From NCBI RefSeq assembly GCF_006351005.1, contig NZ_VENP01000025.1:1-47783 (forward strand): a DNA stretch of 47,783 nucleotides. The letters are read 5' to 3'. A model generated the notes under the pieces. The model did not search any database, was not told the origin of the DNA, and saw only the letters and a program-made list of their open reading frames with translations. This document shows positions 34,767 through 44,034 of the stretch, piece after piece (position 1 is the stretch's first letter; each line of letters starts with the position of its first letter). The DNA is from Miniimonas arenae (GTDB lineage Bacteria > Actinomycetota > Actinomycetes > Actinomycetales > Beutenbergiaceae). Both the position numbers and the translations under genes were made by a program.

Positions 34767-36472
34767 TGCTCCTCCCCCGCCAGCGCCCGCAGCTCCCCGA
34801 CCCGCACCCGCAGCGCCGTCGCGGCCTCGATCGACAGCTGCGCGGAGACCGTGTCGCCGTAGGCCCGCACCTCGTCCGCCAGCACCCCGGCCGCGGCCTC
34901 CTGCAGCGAGGTGCGCGCGGCCGCGACGGCGTCGTCCGCACCACCTGCGCCCAGGCGCCGCGCAGCCTGCTCGGCGGCGGGCAGCCCGGCCGCTGCGAGC
35001 GCGACCAGGGCGCGCTCGCCGTCGGGATCGAGCAGGGGCGGACGGGCGTCCTGCCCGCCCGTGGCCGAGGCGAGTCCGAGCGTGCCGAGCCCGGACACCC
35101 ACCCGGTCCACGCACTCGAGAGCCGCTCGCGGCGCTCACCCACCACGTCGTCGGGGCGCCGCGCCTCGGCGAGCGCCGCGCCCGCGGCGGAGTGGCCGGT
35201 CCACGCGTGCACGACGTCCGCGTCGCTGCGCCGCGCGGCGTCTCCGACGACGTCGACGAACGCCGAACGCAGCTCCTCCACGAGCGCGGCCAGCGCGGCG
35301 CCGCGGGCCTCCCGCCCGCGCTCGAGCCGCCGTCGGGCGAAGAACCCGGTCACCTCGTGCGCGAGCGGCTCCAGCGGTCCGCGGAAGCCGGCGCCGGCCA
35401 CCCACCGCGTGGTCGGCGCGCCCTCGGTGAGCACGCCGGTGGCGATCGCCTCCGACAGCGCGGCGACGGCGGGCGGCAGCACCGCGGATGCCGCGCCGAG
35501 CAGGGCGTCGGCCTCCTCGACCTGGGCGGTCGCGGCGTCGACGAGCTCCCGGACCTCCGCGCGCAGCGGGTTCCAGACGCCGCGCAGCGTGCGCGCGACG
35601 ACCTCGCGGGACGCCGCGCGAGAGGCCAGCAGGCGCAGCCAGCGATCCACCTCGCTCACGTGGGCGGGGTCCAGCGGTCCGGCGAGCGGGCCGGCGTCGG
35701 GTACCACGAACAGCGGCAGCGACCCGAAGCCGGCGTCCTGGAGCCGGCCCAGGAGGTCGCGCCGGACGATGTCGAGCGACTCGCGCGGCACGCGGTCCAG
35801 CACCACCCCGAGCGTGATGCCACGCCGGCGGACCTGGTCCAGCACCGCCCACGGCAGGGCGTCGCCGTACCGGTTGGCGGTCGTCACGAAGAGCCAGACG
35901 TCGGCCACCTCGACGAGCTCGACGGCGAGCGCCCGGTTGGCCTCGTCGACCGAGTCCAGGTCGGGCGCGTCCAGGAGCGCGAGCCCACGCGGCACGTCGC
36001 CGTGCACGAGCGCGGCGCGGGCGGCGACGGGGTGCTCGGCCATGGGCTCGGCGTCGTCGGGGTGCACGACGAGGACGGGTCGCCGCGTCGTCGGGCGTAC
36101 CACGCCGGCGGGACTGACGCTCTCCCCCGCGATCGCGTTGACGAGCGTGGACTTGCCCGCACCGGTCGGGCCGCCGACGACCACGACGGCGGGCAGGCTC
36201 GCCTCCCGCAGCCGCGGGACGAGGTGGGTGGCGAGCTGGACGGACACCCGGTGCCGCAGCTCGCGGGCGCGCTCGGCGCCGGGCAGGTCGAGGGGGAACG
36301 CGACGTCCTCGAGCTGGGCCTGCAGGTCGAGCACGACGTCGAGCGCCGGCGAGGTCGCGCGGCGCGCCTCCTCCCGGGGTGCTGCGGCGGGGGCGTCGTC
36401 GTGCGTAGAGGTCGCCGGCTCGTCTTCCGGGGCAGCGGGCACGCCGGGTGTCCCGTCGCTCGTCGTGATCAC
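34763..36472 (-). CDS. dynamin-like GTPase, large partner of pair B
   Basis: The 569-residue protein has a disordered 40-residue start, the G1 motif GGPTGAGKST near residue 101, GVVRPTTRRPVLVVHPDD, G3 LALLDAPDLDSVDEANRAL and a degenerate G4 (VVLDRVPRES). These match the large partner of pair A segment for segment, including ADVWLFVTTANRYGDALPW versus ADLWLFTTTAARYADAVPW. The C-terminal half is helical with Ala/Arg-rich coils and one weakly hydrophobic region. GTG 36470-36472 is supported by CAGGCT six bases upstream; the frame is open further but would run into the gdhA promoter. It is divergent from gdhA. Confidence 0.84.
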   Translation of the reverse strand: MITTSDGTPGVPAAPEDEPATSTHDDAPAAAPREEARRATSPALDVVLDLQAQLEDVAFPLDLPGAERARELRHRVSVQLATHLVPRLREASLPAVVVVGGPTGAGKSTLVNAIAGESVSPAGVVRPTTRRPVLVVHPDDAEPMAEHPVAARAALVHGDVPRGLALLDAPDLDSVDEANRALAVELVEVADVWLFVTTANRYGDALPWAVLDQVRRRGITLGVVLDRVPRESLDIVRRDLLGRLQDAGFGSLPLFVVPDAGPLAGPLDPAHVSEVDRWLRLLASRAASREVVARTLRGVWNPLRAEVRELVDAATAQVEEADALLGAASAVLPPAVAALSEAIATGVLTEGAPTTRWVAGAGFRGPLEPLAHEVTGFFARRRLERGREARGAALAALVEELRSAFVDVVGDAARRSDADVVHAWTGHSAAGAALAEARRPDDVVGERRERLSSAWTGWVSGLGTLGLASATGGQDARPPLLDPDGERALVALAAAGLPAAEQAARRLGAGGADDAVAAARTSLQEAAAGVLADEVRAYGDTVSAQLSIEAATALRVRVGELRALAGEEQ

Positions 36473-36478
36473 TGCGCC

Positions 36479-36484
36479 AGCCTG
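36479..36484 (-). promoter_or_regulatory. -10 box CAGGCT, leaderless promoter of GTPase pair B
   Basis: CAGGCT, six bases, GTG 36472 on the minus strand. Same layout as the pair A promoter (CAGGAT). Confidence 0.38.
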
Positions 36485-36545
36485 CCCCAGCGGCAGGCGT
36501 GCGCCAACCATCCGCGCCGGAGGGAGCACCGGTCGCACGCCTGGG

Positions 36546-36551
36546 TAGGGT
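36546..36551 (+). promoter_or_regulatory. -10 candidate TAGGGT for the glutamate dehydrogenase gene
   Basis: TAGGGT lies about 75 bases before ATG 36627, leaving a conventional leader with GGGAGG before the start. Confidence 0.4.
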
Positions 36552-36626
36552 GGGCGCGCGGCAACCGCCGCAGGTCGAGGAGGACCGCGCCACCCATCGT
36601 CGGTCCCCGCTGTCAGGGAGGTCGGC

Positions 36627-37898
36627 ATGGCTGTGGAGGTCGTCGCGGAGTCCGCGACCACGGGACCGCTCGACGACGCGCGCGCGCAGCTCGCGTTCGC
36701 GATCGAGCACCTCGGCTACGGCGAGGGCATTCACACGCTGCTGGCCACGCCGCGCCGCGAGCTCACCGTGAGCGTGCCGCTGCGCCGCGACGACGGCGGG
36801 ACCGAGGTGTTCATCGGCCACCGCGTCCAGCACAACTTCTCCCGCGGACCCGCGAAGGGCGGCCTGCGCTACTCCGCGTTCGTCGACCTGGACGAGGTGC
36901 GCGCGCTGGCGATGTGGATGACGTGGAAGTGCGCCCTGGTCGACGTGCCCTACGGCGGCGCGAAGGGCGGCATCACCATCGACCCCACCCGGTACTCCGA
37001 CGCCGAGCTCGAGCGCGTCACCCGGCGCTACACCAGCGAGATCATGCCGCTGATCGGCCCGACGCAGGACATTCCCGCGCCCGACGTCGGCACCGACGAG
37101 CGCACGATGGCGTGGATCATGGACACCTACTCGGTCAACGTGGGGCACACGGTGCCCGGCGTCGTGACGGGCAAGCCGCTCGCGCTCGGCGGGTCGCTCG
37201 GCCGCGCCAGCGCGACGTCGCGCGGCGTGTCCCACGTCGCGCTTCTCGCGCTCGAGCACCGCGGCCGCGCCGCGTCCCGCAGCACTGCCGCGGTGCAGGG
37301 CTTCGGCAAGGTCGGCCGCGACACCGCCCGGTTCCTGGCCGAGGCCGGCGTCCGGGTGCGTGCGGTCTCCGACGTCACGGGCGCCGTGTTCCGCGAGGAC
37401 GGCCTCGACATCCGCGCGCTCATGCGGCACGTCGACACCACGGGTCACGTCGCCGGCTTCAGCGGGGGCGAGGCGATCGACGGCGAGGAGCTGCTCGAGC
37501 TCGACGTCGACGTGCTCGTCCCGGCCGCCCTCGAGGGCGTGCTGACGGAGGCGAACGCGGACCGGGTGCGCGCGGGGATCGTGGTCGAGGGCGCGAACGG
37601 CCCGACCACGAAGGCGGCCGACGCCGTGCTGCGTGAGCGGGACGTGCTGGTGGTGCCGGACATCCTCGCGAACGCAGGCGGCGTCGTCGTGTCCTACTTC
37701 GAGTGGGTGCAGGCGAACCAGGCGTACTGGTGGACCGAGGCCGAGGTGGACGACAAGCTGCGACGCCGCATGACGTCGTCCTGGCGCGCCGTGCTGGAGT
37801 ACGCCGACCGGGCCCACCTCTCCCTCCGCGAGGCCGCGACCTGCATGGGTGTCGAGCGCGTCTGGGAGGCGCACCGGCTGCGCGGCCTCTACCCCTGA
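36627..37898 (+). CDS. Glu/Leu/Phe/Val-type dehydrogenase (glutamate dehydrogenase)
   Basis: The 423-residue enzyme should interconvert glutamate and 2-oxoglutarate plus ammonium. The substrate domain has RVQHNFSRGPAKGGLRYS and the catalytic-lysine signature VDVPYGGAKGGITIDP (about residue 110), with PAPDVGTDERTMAWIMD after it. The dinucleotide-binding motif is VQGFGKVGRDTARFLAEAG near residue 230, and LANAGGVVVSYFEWVQ is near the end. Length and layout fit the hexameric GdhA group common in actinobacteria and archaea; cofactor choice is not clear. ATG 36627 has GGGAGG six to seven bases before it. It is divergent from GTPase pair B. Confidence 0.92.
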   Translation: MAVEVVAESATTGPLDDARAQLAFAIEHLGYGEGIHTLLATPRRELTVSVPLRRDDGGTEVFIGHRVQHNFSRGPAKGGLRYSAFVDLDEVRALAMWMTWKCALVDVPYGGAKGGITIDPTRYSDAELERVTRRYTSEIMPLIGPTQDIPAPDVGTDERTMAWIMDTYSVNVGHTVPGVVTGKPLALGGSLGRASATSRGVSHVALLALEHRGRAASRSTAAVQGFGKVGRDTARFLAEAGVRVRAVSDVTGAVFREDGLDIRALMRHVDTTGHVAGFSGGEAIDGEELLELDVDVLVPAALEGVLTEANADRVRAGIVVEGANGPTTKAADAVLRERDVLVVPDILANAGGVVVSYFEWVQANQAYWWTEAEVDDKLRRRMTSSWRAVLEYADRAHLSLREAATCMGVERVWEAHRLRGLYP

Positions 37899-37903
37899 CG
37901 GCG

Positions 37904-39178
37904 CTAACCCTCGGGAGGGGGCTCCCTCGCCGGTGCGGCCGGAAGCACCGTGGTCGCCTCGACCGTGGTCCGCGCCTCGCCGTCGGGCGCGCGGAGCATC
38001 TCCAGCAGGGCGAGGAGCAGAACCAGCCCGACCACGACGGCGAGCGCGATGAGCGGCGTCGGCCGGTCCACGAACACGAGCACGAGCAGCCCGAGCACGA
38101 GGACCACGGCGCGCAGCATCCGGACGTTGTCCGCCACGAACCGGCCGAGCCCACCCCGCGCGACGGGCAGTGTGCCGCGCAGCCGCGCGGCAGCGTTCCG
38201 GAAGCCGGCACGCGCTCCGCGCTGCGTGAGCGCCGCGACGAGCGCGATGACGAGCGCCACGAGGGCCGTGCCACGCAGCGCCCCACGCGGGACGGCGACG
38301 AGCTGGGCGACCACGGCGGCGGCCGCGTCGGGGTAGTGCTGCGCGCCGCCCGCGGCGTCCTGCACGACGGCGAGCGCCACCAGGCCGATGACGAGGGCGC
38401 CGGCGACACTCAGGCCCGCGACGATCACCATCCGGTGGTGCCGACGCGCGAGCGCGATCGCACCGAGCAGCAGGGCGAGCGTGATCCACGGCAGCCACGG
38501 CGCGGCCGCGTTCAGCAGCGAGAGGACCGACTGCACCGTGCCGAGAGCGTCCGAGGAGACGAGCACGAGCTCGCGGTCGACGTCGGGGATCGCGCTCGCG
38601 CCCGGCACGCCCCGGTCCACGAGCCGGTCTCGGAGCGCCGCGACCAGCGGCTGGAGGTCGACCGACACGACGCCGTCCGTCACCTCGACGGCGCCGGTCC
38701 TCTCGCCGGTGATCCGCCCGACGACCTGGTCGTGCGCCACCCGGTTGGCTTCCTCCCACGCCGTGGCGAACTGTGGCGAGGCGACCGCCCTGTCGATGAG
38801 GTCGGCGACGCGGGCCTCCGCGGCGCCCGCGAGGGCCGTCGCCGCGGTGTCGGTGAGGTCGGAGATCCGTGGGCCGAGGCCGAGCGACTGCGCGAGCTGG
38901 TCGGCGCCGTTGGCCGCGCGGGTCTGCAGGTCGAGGGCGTCGAGCGTGGCGTCGGTAGCCGCGTCGGCCACGGCGGCCTGGACGGCGGGGTCGTCGATGA
39001 GCGGCGCGACCGTCTGGACGTACCGGTCGGTGTCGCGCACGAGCCCGTTCACCCGGACCGCGAGCACCGACACGAGCGCGAGGATCGCGCCCAGCGTGAC
39101 CAGGAGGCCCGCAAGCACGGAACGCACTCGGCCCCACACGCGGTGACGCGTGGGCGGGTCCGCAGTGGCAGTGGCCAT
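37904..39178 (-). CDS. multi-pass membrane protein of unknown function
   Basis: The 424-residue protein has one helix near the N-terminus (VLAGLLVTLGAILALVSVLAV, residues 22-42), an external segment to about residue 225 with helical, Ala/Asp-rich sequence (DTDRYVQTVAPLIDDPAVQAAVADA is typical), and then about six helices ending with a Pro/Glu-rich tail. Proteins with the V.DTDRYV.TV.PL segment are common in actinobacteria and have no assigned role. The start at ATG 39178 is supported by TAGCAT seven bases upstream. It is convergent with the dehydrogenase gene, with only five bases between stops. Confidence 0.78.
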   Translation of the reverse strand: MATATADPPTRHRVWGRVRSVLAGLLVTLGAILALVSVLAVRVNGLVRDTDRYVQTVAPLIDDPAVQAAVADAATDATLDALDLQTRAANGADQLAQSLGLGPRISDLTDTAATALAGAAEARVADLIDRAVASPQFATAWEEANRVAHDQVVGRITGERTGAVEVTDGVVSVDLQPLVAALRDRLVDRGVPGASAIPDVDRELVLVSSDALGTVQSVLSLLNAAAPWLPWITLALLLGAIALARRHHRMVIVAGLSVAGALVIGLVALAVVQDAAGGAQHYPDAAAAVVAQLVAVPRGALRGTALVALVIALVAALTQRGARAGFRNAAARLRGTLPVARGGLGRFVADNVRMLRAVVLVLGLLVLVFVDRPTPLIALAVVVGLVLLLALLEMLRAPDGEARTTVEATTVLPAAPAREPPPEG

Positions 39179-39185
39179 GGTGGCG

Positions 39186-39191
39186 ATGCTA
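39186..39191 (-). promoter_or_regulatory. -10 box TAGCAT, leaderless promoter of the membrane protein gene
   Basis: TAGCAT, seven bases, ATG 39178 on the minus strand; identical to the box before the M13 peptidase. Confidence 0.5.
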
Positions 39192-39322
39192 GGGGGCATC
39201 GGCGTGCCGCTACGGCGTATCACCCGGCGGCGAGGATGCTCGTCATGGGCACGACGACGACCGTGGAGGTGCGCGATGTCCAGGCGATTCCGACCCCGCC
39301 GACCCTGAGGCGGGCGCGAGAG

Positions 39323-39395
39323 CGCCCCCGGCAGGACTCGAACCTGCAACCGACGGATTAGAAGGCCGTTGCTCTATCCATTGAGCTACGAGGGC
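39323..39395 (-). tRNA. tRNA-Arg (anticodon TCT)
   Basis: The minus strand gives a 73-base cloverleaf: acceptor GCCCTCG pairing with CGGGGGC (one G-U), D-arm GCTC..GAGC, anticodon loop CTTCTAA with anticodon TCT, and T-arm with GGTTCGAGTCC. The discriminator base is G and CCA is not encoded. It decodes AGA, a rare codon in this GC-rich genome. Confidence 0.95.
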
Positions 39396-39480
39396 TGAAC
39401 CTTCAGCGTACCGACGGCTCGAGCGTCGGCCCGCCGCCCGTCGCCCACCGACACTCCCCGAGGGTGTCGCACCCCCGCCC

Positions 39481-39486
39481 TACCCT
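39481..39486 (+). promoter_or_regulatory. -10 box TACCCT, leaderless promoter of the DUF1905 gene
   Basis: TACCCT, six bases, GTG 39493. Confidence 0.55.
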
Positions 39487-39492
39487 GATCGC

Positions 39493-39801
39493 GTGCCCTA
39501 CCGCTTCGACGCCCCGATCTGGCAGACCCCGCCACCCGGCTCGTGGCACTTCCTCACCGTGCCGGAGGAGATGGCGGACGAGATCGACCGGCGGACCACG
39601 GGCGTCCAGGGCGGCTTCGGCTCGGTCAAGGTCGAGGTCACGATCGGCGGAAGCACCTGGCTCACGTCGATCTTCCCGAGCAAGCAGGTGGCGAGCTACA
39701 TCCTCCCGCTGAAGAGGTCCGTGCGCTCGGCCGAGGGCTGCGGCGCGGGCGACATGGTCGCCGTCGGGCTCGTGCTCGTCGGGCTGGAGCCGCACAGCTG
39801 A
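39493..39801 (+). CDS. DUF1905 domain protein
   Basis: The 102-residue protein reads MPYRFDAPIWQTPPPGSWHF, then LPEEMADEI-like and GFGSVKVEVTIGGSTWLTSIFPSK, then YILPLKRSVRSAEGCGAGD, which is the pattern of the DUF1905 beta-barrel domain. The biochemical role is unknown. The protein is complete and lacks the YdeI/OmpD-like extension seen in some relatives. GTG 39493 is the first codon after a -10 box. Confidence 0.87.
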   Translation: MPYRFDAPIWQTPPPGSWHFLTVPEEMADEIDRRTTGVQGGFGSVKVEVTIGGSTWLTSIFPSKQVASYILPLKRSVRSAEGCGAGDMVAVGLVLVGLEPHS

Positions 39802-39826
39802 CGCCGCCGACCCGGGCCGCGCGGCG

Positions 39827-39950
39827 CTACTCCTCAAGCACCCGCGTCCGCGCGAGCGCGGCGTGGCAGTGCGCACTCGCGTTCGCCGTGCGCGCCCGGG
39901 TGAGCATCCGGGCGATCTCCTCGACGGCGAGCCCCCGGGTCCGGCTGCCT
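39827..39950 (-). pseudogene. remnant of a second GH1 gene 3' end
   Basis: On the minus strand, up to the TAG at 39827-39829, the sequence encodes ARTANASAHCHAALARTRVLEE. The GH1 gene 250 bases away ends ARTPKASAHWYAALARTRVLES. The DNA match is about 70 bases at roughly 85 percent by eye, fading upstream. It is probably the tail of a lost tandem duplicate. The rest of 39802-40082 holds no other gene that I can support. Confidence 0.6.
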
Positions 39951-40082
39951 CGGGCGCCGAGTGTGATGCTGGGCGCGGCTGGCGGGGTCGGGCCGCGAGG
40001 AGCGTCACAGTGGCGGCCGGGGTGGTGGCCAGAGCTGGCGAGGGCCGCGCTGGAGCCGCGCGGCTGACGCGACGGACGCGAG

Positions 40083-41374
40083 CTACGACTCGAGCACCCG
40101 TGTCCGCGCGAGCGCGGCGTACCAGTGCGCGCTCGCCTTCGGCGTGCGCGCGAGGGTCTCCCGGTCCACGTGGACGAGGCCGAACGCCTTGGTGTACCCG
40201 TAGGCCCACTCGAAGTTGTCGAGGAACGTCCACAGCAGGTACGCCCGCACGTCGGCGCCGCGCTCGATCGCCTCGTGCAGCCCGCTCAGGTGCTCGCGCA
40301 GGTAGGTGATCCGCTCGGGGTCCTGCACCACGCCGTCGACCAGCACGTCGTCGTCGTACGCGCAGCCGTTCTCGGTCACGATCAGGTGCGTACCCCGCGG
40401 GCCGGCCAGCGCCTGCAGCTCCAGTTGACCCCGAGCACGTCGATCGGCGTCGCGATGACGTCGAGGTCGCCGTCGCGCACGAGGTCTTCCGGCCACAGGT
40501 CGGCGACGTCGGCGAGGAAGGTCTCGGGGTAGGCGCCGCGCAGCAACGGCTCGACGAAGCAGCCCCACTGCGCGTCCCGCAGCCGCCGCGCAGTGTCGAC
40601 GTCCGCGGCCGAGGCGGGGTCGAGCGGCGCGTAGAGCGAGAAGTTCGGCGCGATGCCGAGGGTCAGCGGTGCGGCGTCCGGCCCGGCGACCGAAGGGTCG
40701 GCCGCGCGCAGCGCCCGCACCGCTTCGCCGTGCGCGAGCAGCAGGTGGTGCAGCGCCCGGAGCGCGCCGACGTCGTCCTGCACGCCCGGCGCGTGCTGCC
40801 CGCCCGCGTAGCCGAGGAACGCCGTGCACCACGGCTCGTTGAGCGTGAGCCAGTGCCGCACGCGGTCCCCGAGCGCCTCGTGCATCGTGAGCGCGTACTC
40901 CACGAACCGCGGCACGATGTCGCGCGAGCGCCAGCCGCCCGCGTCCTCCAGGGCCTGCGGCAGGTCCCAGTGGTAGAGCGTGACCCACGGCGTGATGCCC
41001 GCCTCGAGCTGCGCGTCGACGAGCCGCGAGTAGAAGTCCAGGCGCTCGGGGTTGGGCGCGCCGCCGTCGGGACGCACCCGCGCCCACGACGTCGAGAACC
41101 GGTACCCGCCCACGCCCAGCTCACGCATCAGCGCCACGTCCTCACCGAAGCGGTGGTAGTGATCCACCGCCACCTCACCCGTGCTCGCGTCGGCGATCGT
41201 GCCGGGCCGGCGCGCGAACGTGTCCCAGATCGAGTCGGTCCGCCCGCCCACGTGCGCGGCGCCCTCGATCTGGTAGGCCGAGGTCGCGACGCCGAACGTG
41301 AAGTCGGCCGGGAACTCCCGACGCCGCGCCTGCGGCGCCGGCCACGGCGAGGGCGGGCGGAGCAGCTCGCTCAC
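40083..41374 (-). pseudogene. GH1 beta-glucosidase with an internal deletion and frameshift
   Basis: The gene starts at GTG 41374 (AGGAGG seven bases upstream, overlapping the GH2 stop). The first 317 residues are a normal GH1 half: FPADFTFGVATSAYQIEGAA, HYHRFGEDVALMRELGV, and the acid/base motif WLTLNEPWC. At DVLGVN (about 40430) the frame is lost, and the rest continues in another frame as GTHLIVTENGCAYDD (nucleophile Glu in VTENG) to RTRVLES. Intact GH1 enzymes have some 55-65 residues between these blocks, including the substrate-binding loop; here about 10 remain. Total length is 1292 bases (3n+2). The product would be inactive as read. Confidence 0.85.
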
Positions 41375-43104
41375 GCGTCGACCTCCTGCGTCGCGAACGC
41401 CGGCAGCGGCGTCCCCACGGGCGCGCCCTTGAGCTGGTTGGCGCTGCGCAGCACGTGCGGCGCGAGCACGGCGTCGGCCTCGATCGGCCCGTCGCCCGTG
41501 AGCGCGAACGTGGCGCTCGCCCCCGCGAGCAGGCTCACCAGCGCACGATCCACCGCGGCGGAGGCGTCCGCGCGGTCCGCGAGCACGACGACGTCGCGCA
41601 CGTACGTCCGCGCCGTCACCGTGAGCACGGCACCGGTCGCGGTGGGCTCGACGCGCGCGTCGAGCGCTTCGGGGTCCAGGTCCTGCCCGACGACGTCGGC
41701 CAGGTCGTGCACGACCCGCGCGAAACCCTTGCCCAGCGCGTCGAGGTCCGCCACCAGCACCTCACGCGCGCCGTCGCCGGTCGCCACGTGGTCCGGCAGG
41801 GCCACGCGCGCCGCGCCGCGGGCGGGGACCACGACGGCGAGCCGCGCCTCGGCGCGCACCTCGCCGTCGAACATCTCGCGCCGTACGCGCACCTCGCCGT
41901 CGCACGCCTCGTCGGTGTCGTTGAGCACGACGAGGTCGAGCCGGTGGTCGCCCGTCAGCGGCGGCTGCAGCGTGGCCAGGCGTGGCGCGTAGACGTCGCG
42001 CAGCGCGTACCAGAGCGGCTTGCGGCGCTCGGCGTAGTCGACCGCGGCCCACGAGACGACGGGCCAGTCGTCGTTGAGCTGCCACACCACGGTGCCGGTG
42101 TTGTACGGCGCGAGCGAGCGGAAGTAGGAGATCCCGAAGGCGATCGCGTGTGCCTGGTTGAGCTGCGTGACGAAGTGCCAGTCGTCGATCGTGCGCGGCG
42201 CGGGCAGGTGCGGGGTGTACCCGCGCTCGAGCTTGAGGTTGCCCTGGTTGGCCTTCTGGTGGACGAGCATCTCGTGCCCGAACGGGTCGGCCGGGACGTC
42301 GTGGACGACGTCGAACAGCGTGGTCCACGCGGCCGGCCCCTGGAACCCGAACTCCGCGACGAACCGGGGACGCCACTCGCGGTAGCTCGTGTCGTCCTTC
42401 TCGTTCCACACGTCCCAGACGTGGACGGTGCCGTCCGTGTCCTTGTTCGGGTCCAGCAGCGTGGACGCGGAGAACGGGCTGCCGGGGATGTAGGGGCGGG
42501 TGGGGTCGAGCTCGGCGACGATCGCCGGGAACGTCTCGAGGTAGTAGCCGCCGCCCCACGTGCGGCCCTGCAGCGACGCGCGCCAGCCCCAGTCGGCCCA
42601 GCCCACGAGGTTCTCGTTGTTGCCGCACCACAGCGCGAGCGCCGCGTGCTTCGAGAGTCGGGTGACCGCCTCGCGCGCCTCGGCCTCGATCTCGTCCGCG
42701 AGCCACGGCTCCTCGGCGTACGCGGCGCACGCGAGGAGGAAGTCCTGCCACACGAGGATGCCCTCGCGCGAGCAGATCTCGTAGAGCTCGTCGGACTCGT
42801 ACATCCCGCCGCCCCAGATCCGCAGCAGGTTCATGTTCGCCTCGACGGCGTCGGCCACGCGGCGCTTCAGGCGTGCGGCGTCGACCCGGGTGACGAACGC
42901 GTCGTCGGGGATCCAGTTCGCTCCGCGCACCTGCACGTCGCGGCCGTTGACCCGCAGCACGAACGGCGTGCCGTGCTCGTCGGGGGCGGTGTGGACCGTC
43001 ACCGTGCGGAAGCCGACGGGGTGGGACCAGGTGGGGCTCGCCGTCGGGCGCTCGCCGGGCTCGCAGGGCTCGACGGCGACCGTCACCTCGTAGCGCGGCT
43101 GCGC
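41371..43104 (-). pseudogene. GH2 beta-mannosidase, 5' end missing
   Basis: About 570 residues of a beta-mannosidase are in one frame, from QPRYEVTVAV to the TGA at 41371. Family blocks are FVLRVNGRDVQVRGANWIPDDAF, NLLRIWGGGMYESDELYE, ALWCGNNENLVGWADWGW (acid/base Glu) and RFVAEFGFQGP (nucleophile Glu). The N-terminal galactose-binding-like domain, about 230-260 residues, is absent: at about 43104 the sequence passes straight into a permease gene on the opposite strand, with no start codon or ribosome site. Both catalytic residues are kept but no complete protein can be made. It overlaps the GH1 gene by four bases. Confidence 0.85.
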
Positions 43105-44031
43105 GCCTTCCTCATTCCCCGGATGCTCCCGGGCAACCCCGTCGACATCCTGCTCGCCAAGCTCCAGCAGCGCGGCGGCACGGTGACCGACGACACCCGG
43201 AAGGCCTACGCCCTTCTGCTCGGGGGCGACGACGACACCCCGCTGATCCAGCAGTACTGGCAGTACCTCGTCCGTCTCGTGCACGGCGACCTCGGTGTCT
43301 CCGTCACGTACTACCCCGCCCGGGTCAGCGACGTCATCGCGACGTCGCTGCCCTGGACGATCGCCCTGGTCGGGATCTCCACGATCCTGGCCGCCTCGAT
43401 CGGCGTGGCGCTCGGCATGATCGCCGGCTGGCGGCCCGGCACCTGGCTCGACTCGCTCGTCCCGGCGACCACCCTGCTGGCCGCGGTGCCCTACTTCTGG
43501 CTCGCGCTCATCCTCGTGTACCTGCTCTCGCGGGTCCTGGGCTGGCTGCCGGGCCAGGGCGGCTACGACGTCGTGTTGGATCCCGGATGGAGCTGGGAGT
43601 TCATCTCCTCGGCGATCTACTACGGGATCCTGCCGGCGCTCACGATCGTCATCGCCTCGCTCGGCGGCTGGCTCCTGGGCATGCGCAACATGATGGTCTC
43701 CACGCTCTCGGAGGACTACATCCTCACCGCCCGCGCGAAGGGCCTGCGGGAGCGCCGGATCCAGCTGCACTACGCGGCGCGCAACGCCGTGCTCCCCTCG
43801 ATCGCGGGCTTCGCGATCTCCCTCGGGTTCGTGGTCTCCGGGTCGGTCGTCACGGAGCAGGTGTTCTCCTACCCCGGGATCGGCTCGCGCCTGCTGCAGG
43901 CCGTCACCAACAACGACTACGCGCTCATGCAGGGGGTCTTCCTCGTCATCACGCTTGCCGTGCTGGGCGCCAACCTCGCCGTGGACCTGCTCTACGGCCT
44001 CATCGACCCGCGCACCCGGGCGAAGGGCTGA
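43105..44031 (+). pseudogene. Opp/Dpp-type ABC permease 1, 5' end missing
   Basis: About 308 residues of a DppB/OppB-type permease are present, beginning AFLIPRMLPGNPVDILLAK and ending VDLLYGLIDPRTRAKG. In intact relatives this block follows a first helix of 20-25 residues, which is lost at the junction with the GH2 gene. The EAA loop (LTARAKGLRERRIQLHYAARNAVLPS) and five helices are intact. ATG 43123 could serve as an emergency start, but there is no ribosome site and no first helix. The stop TGA at 44029-44031 precedes permease 2 by three bases. Confidence 0.84.
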
Positions 44032-44034
44032 GTC

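Noticed and set aside
39403-40233. A 276-residue minus-strand gene covering the DUF1905 gene
   Set aside because: It is antisense to the DUF1905 gene, whose start is fixed by a -10 box, and it mixes the GH1 3' end in a wrong frame with antisense sequence.
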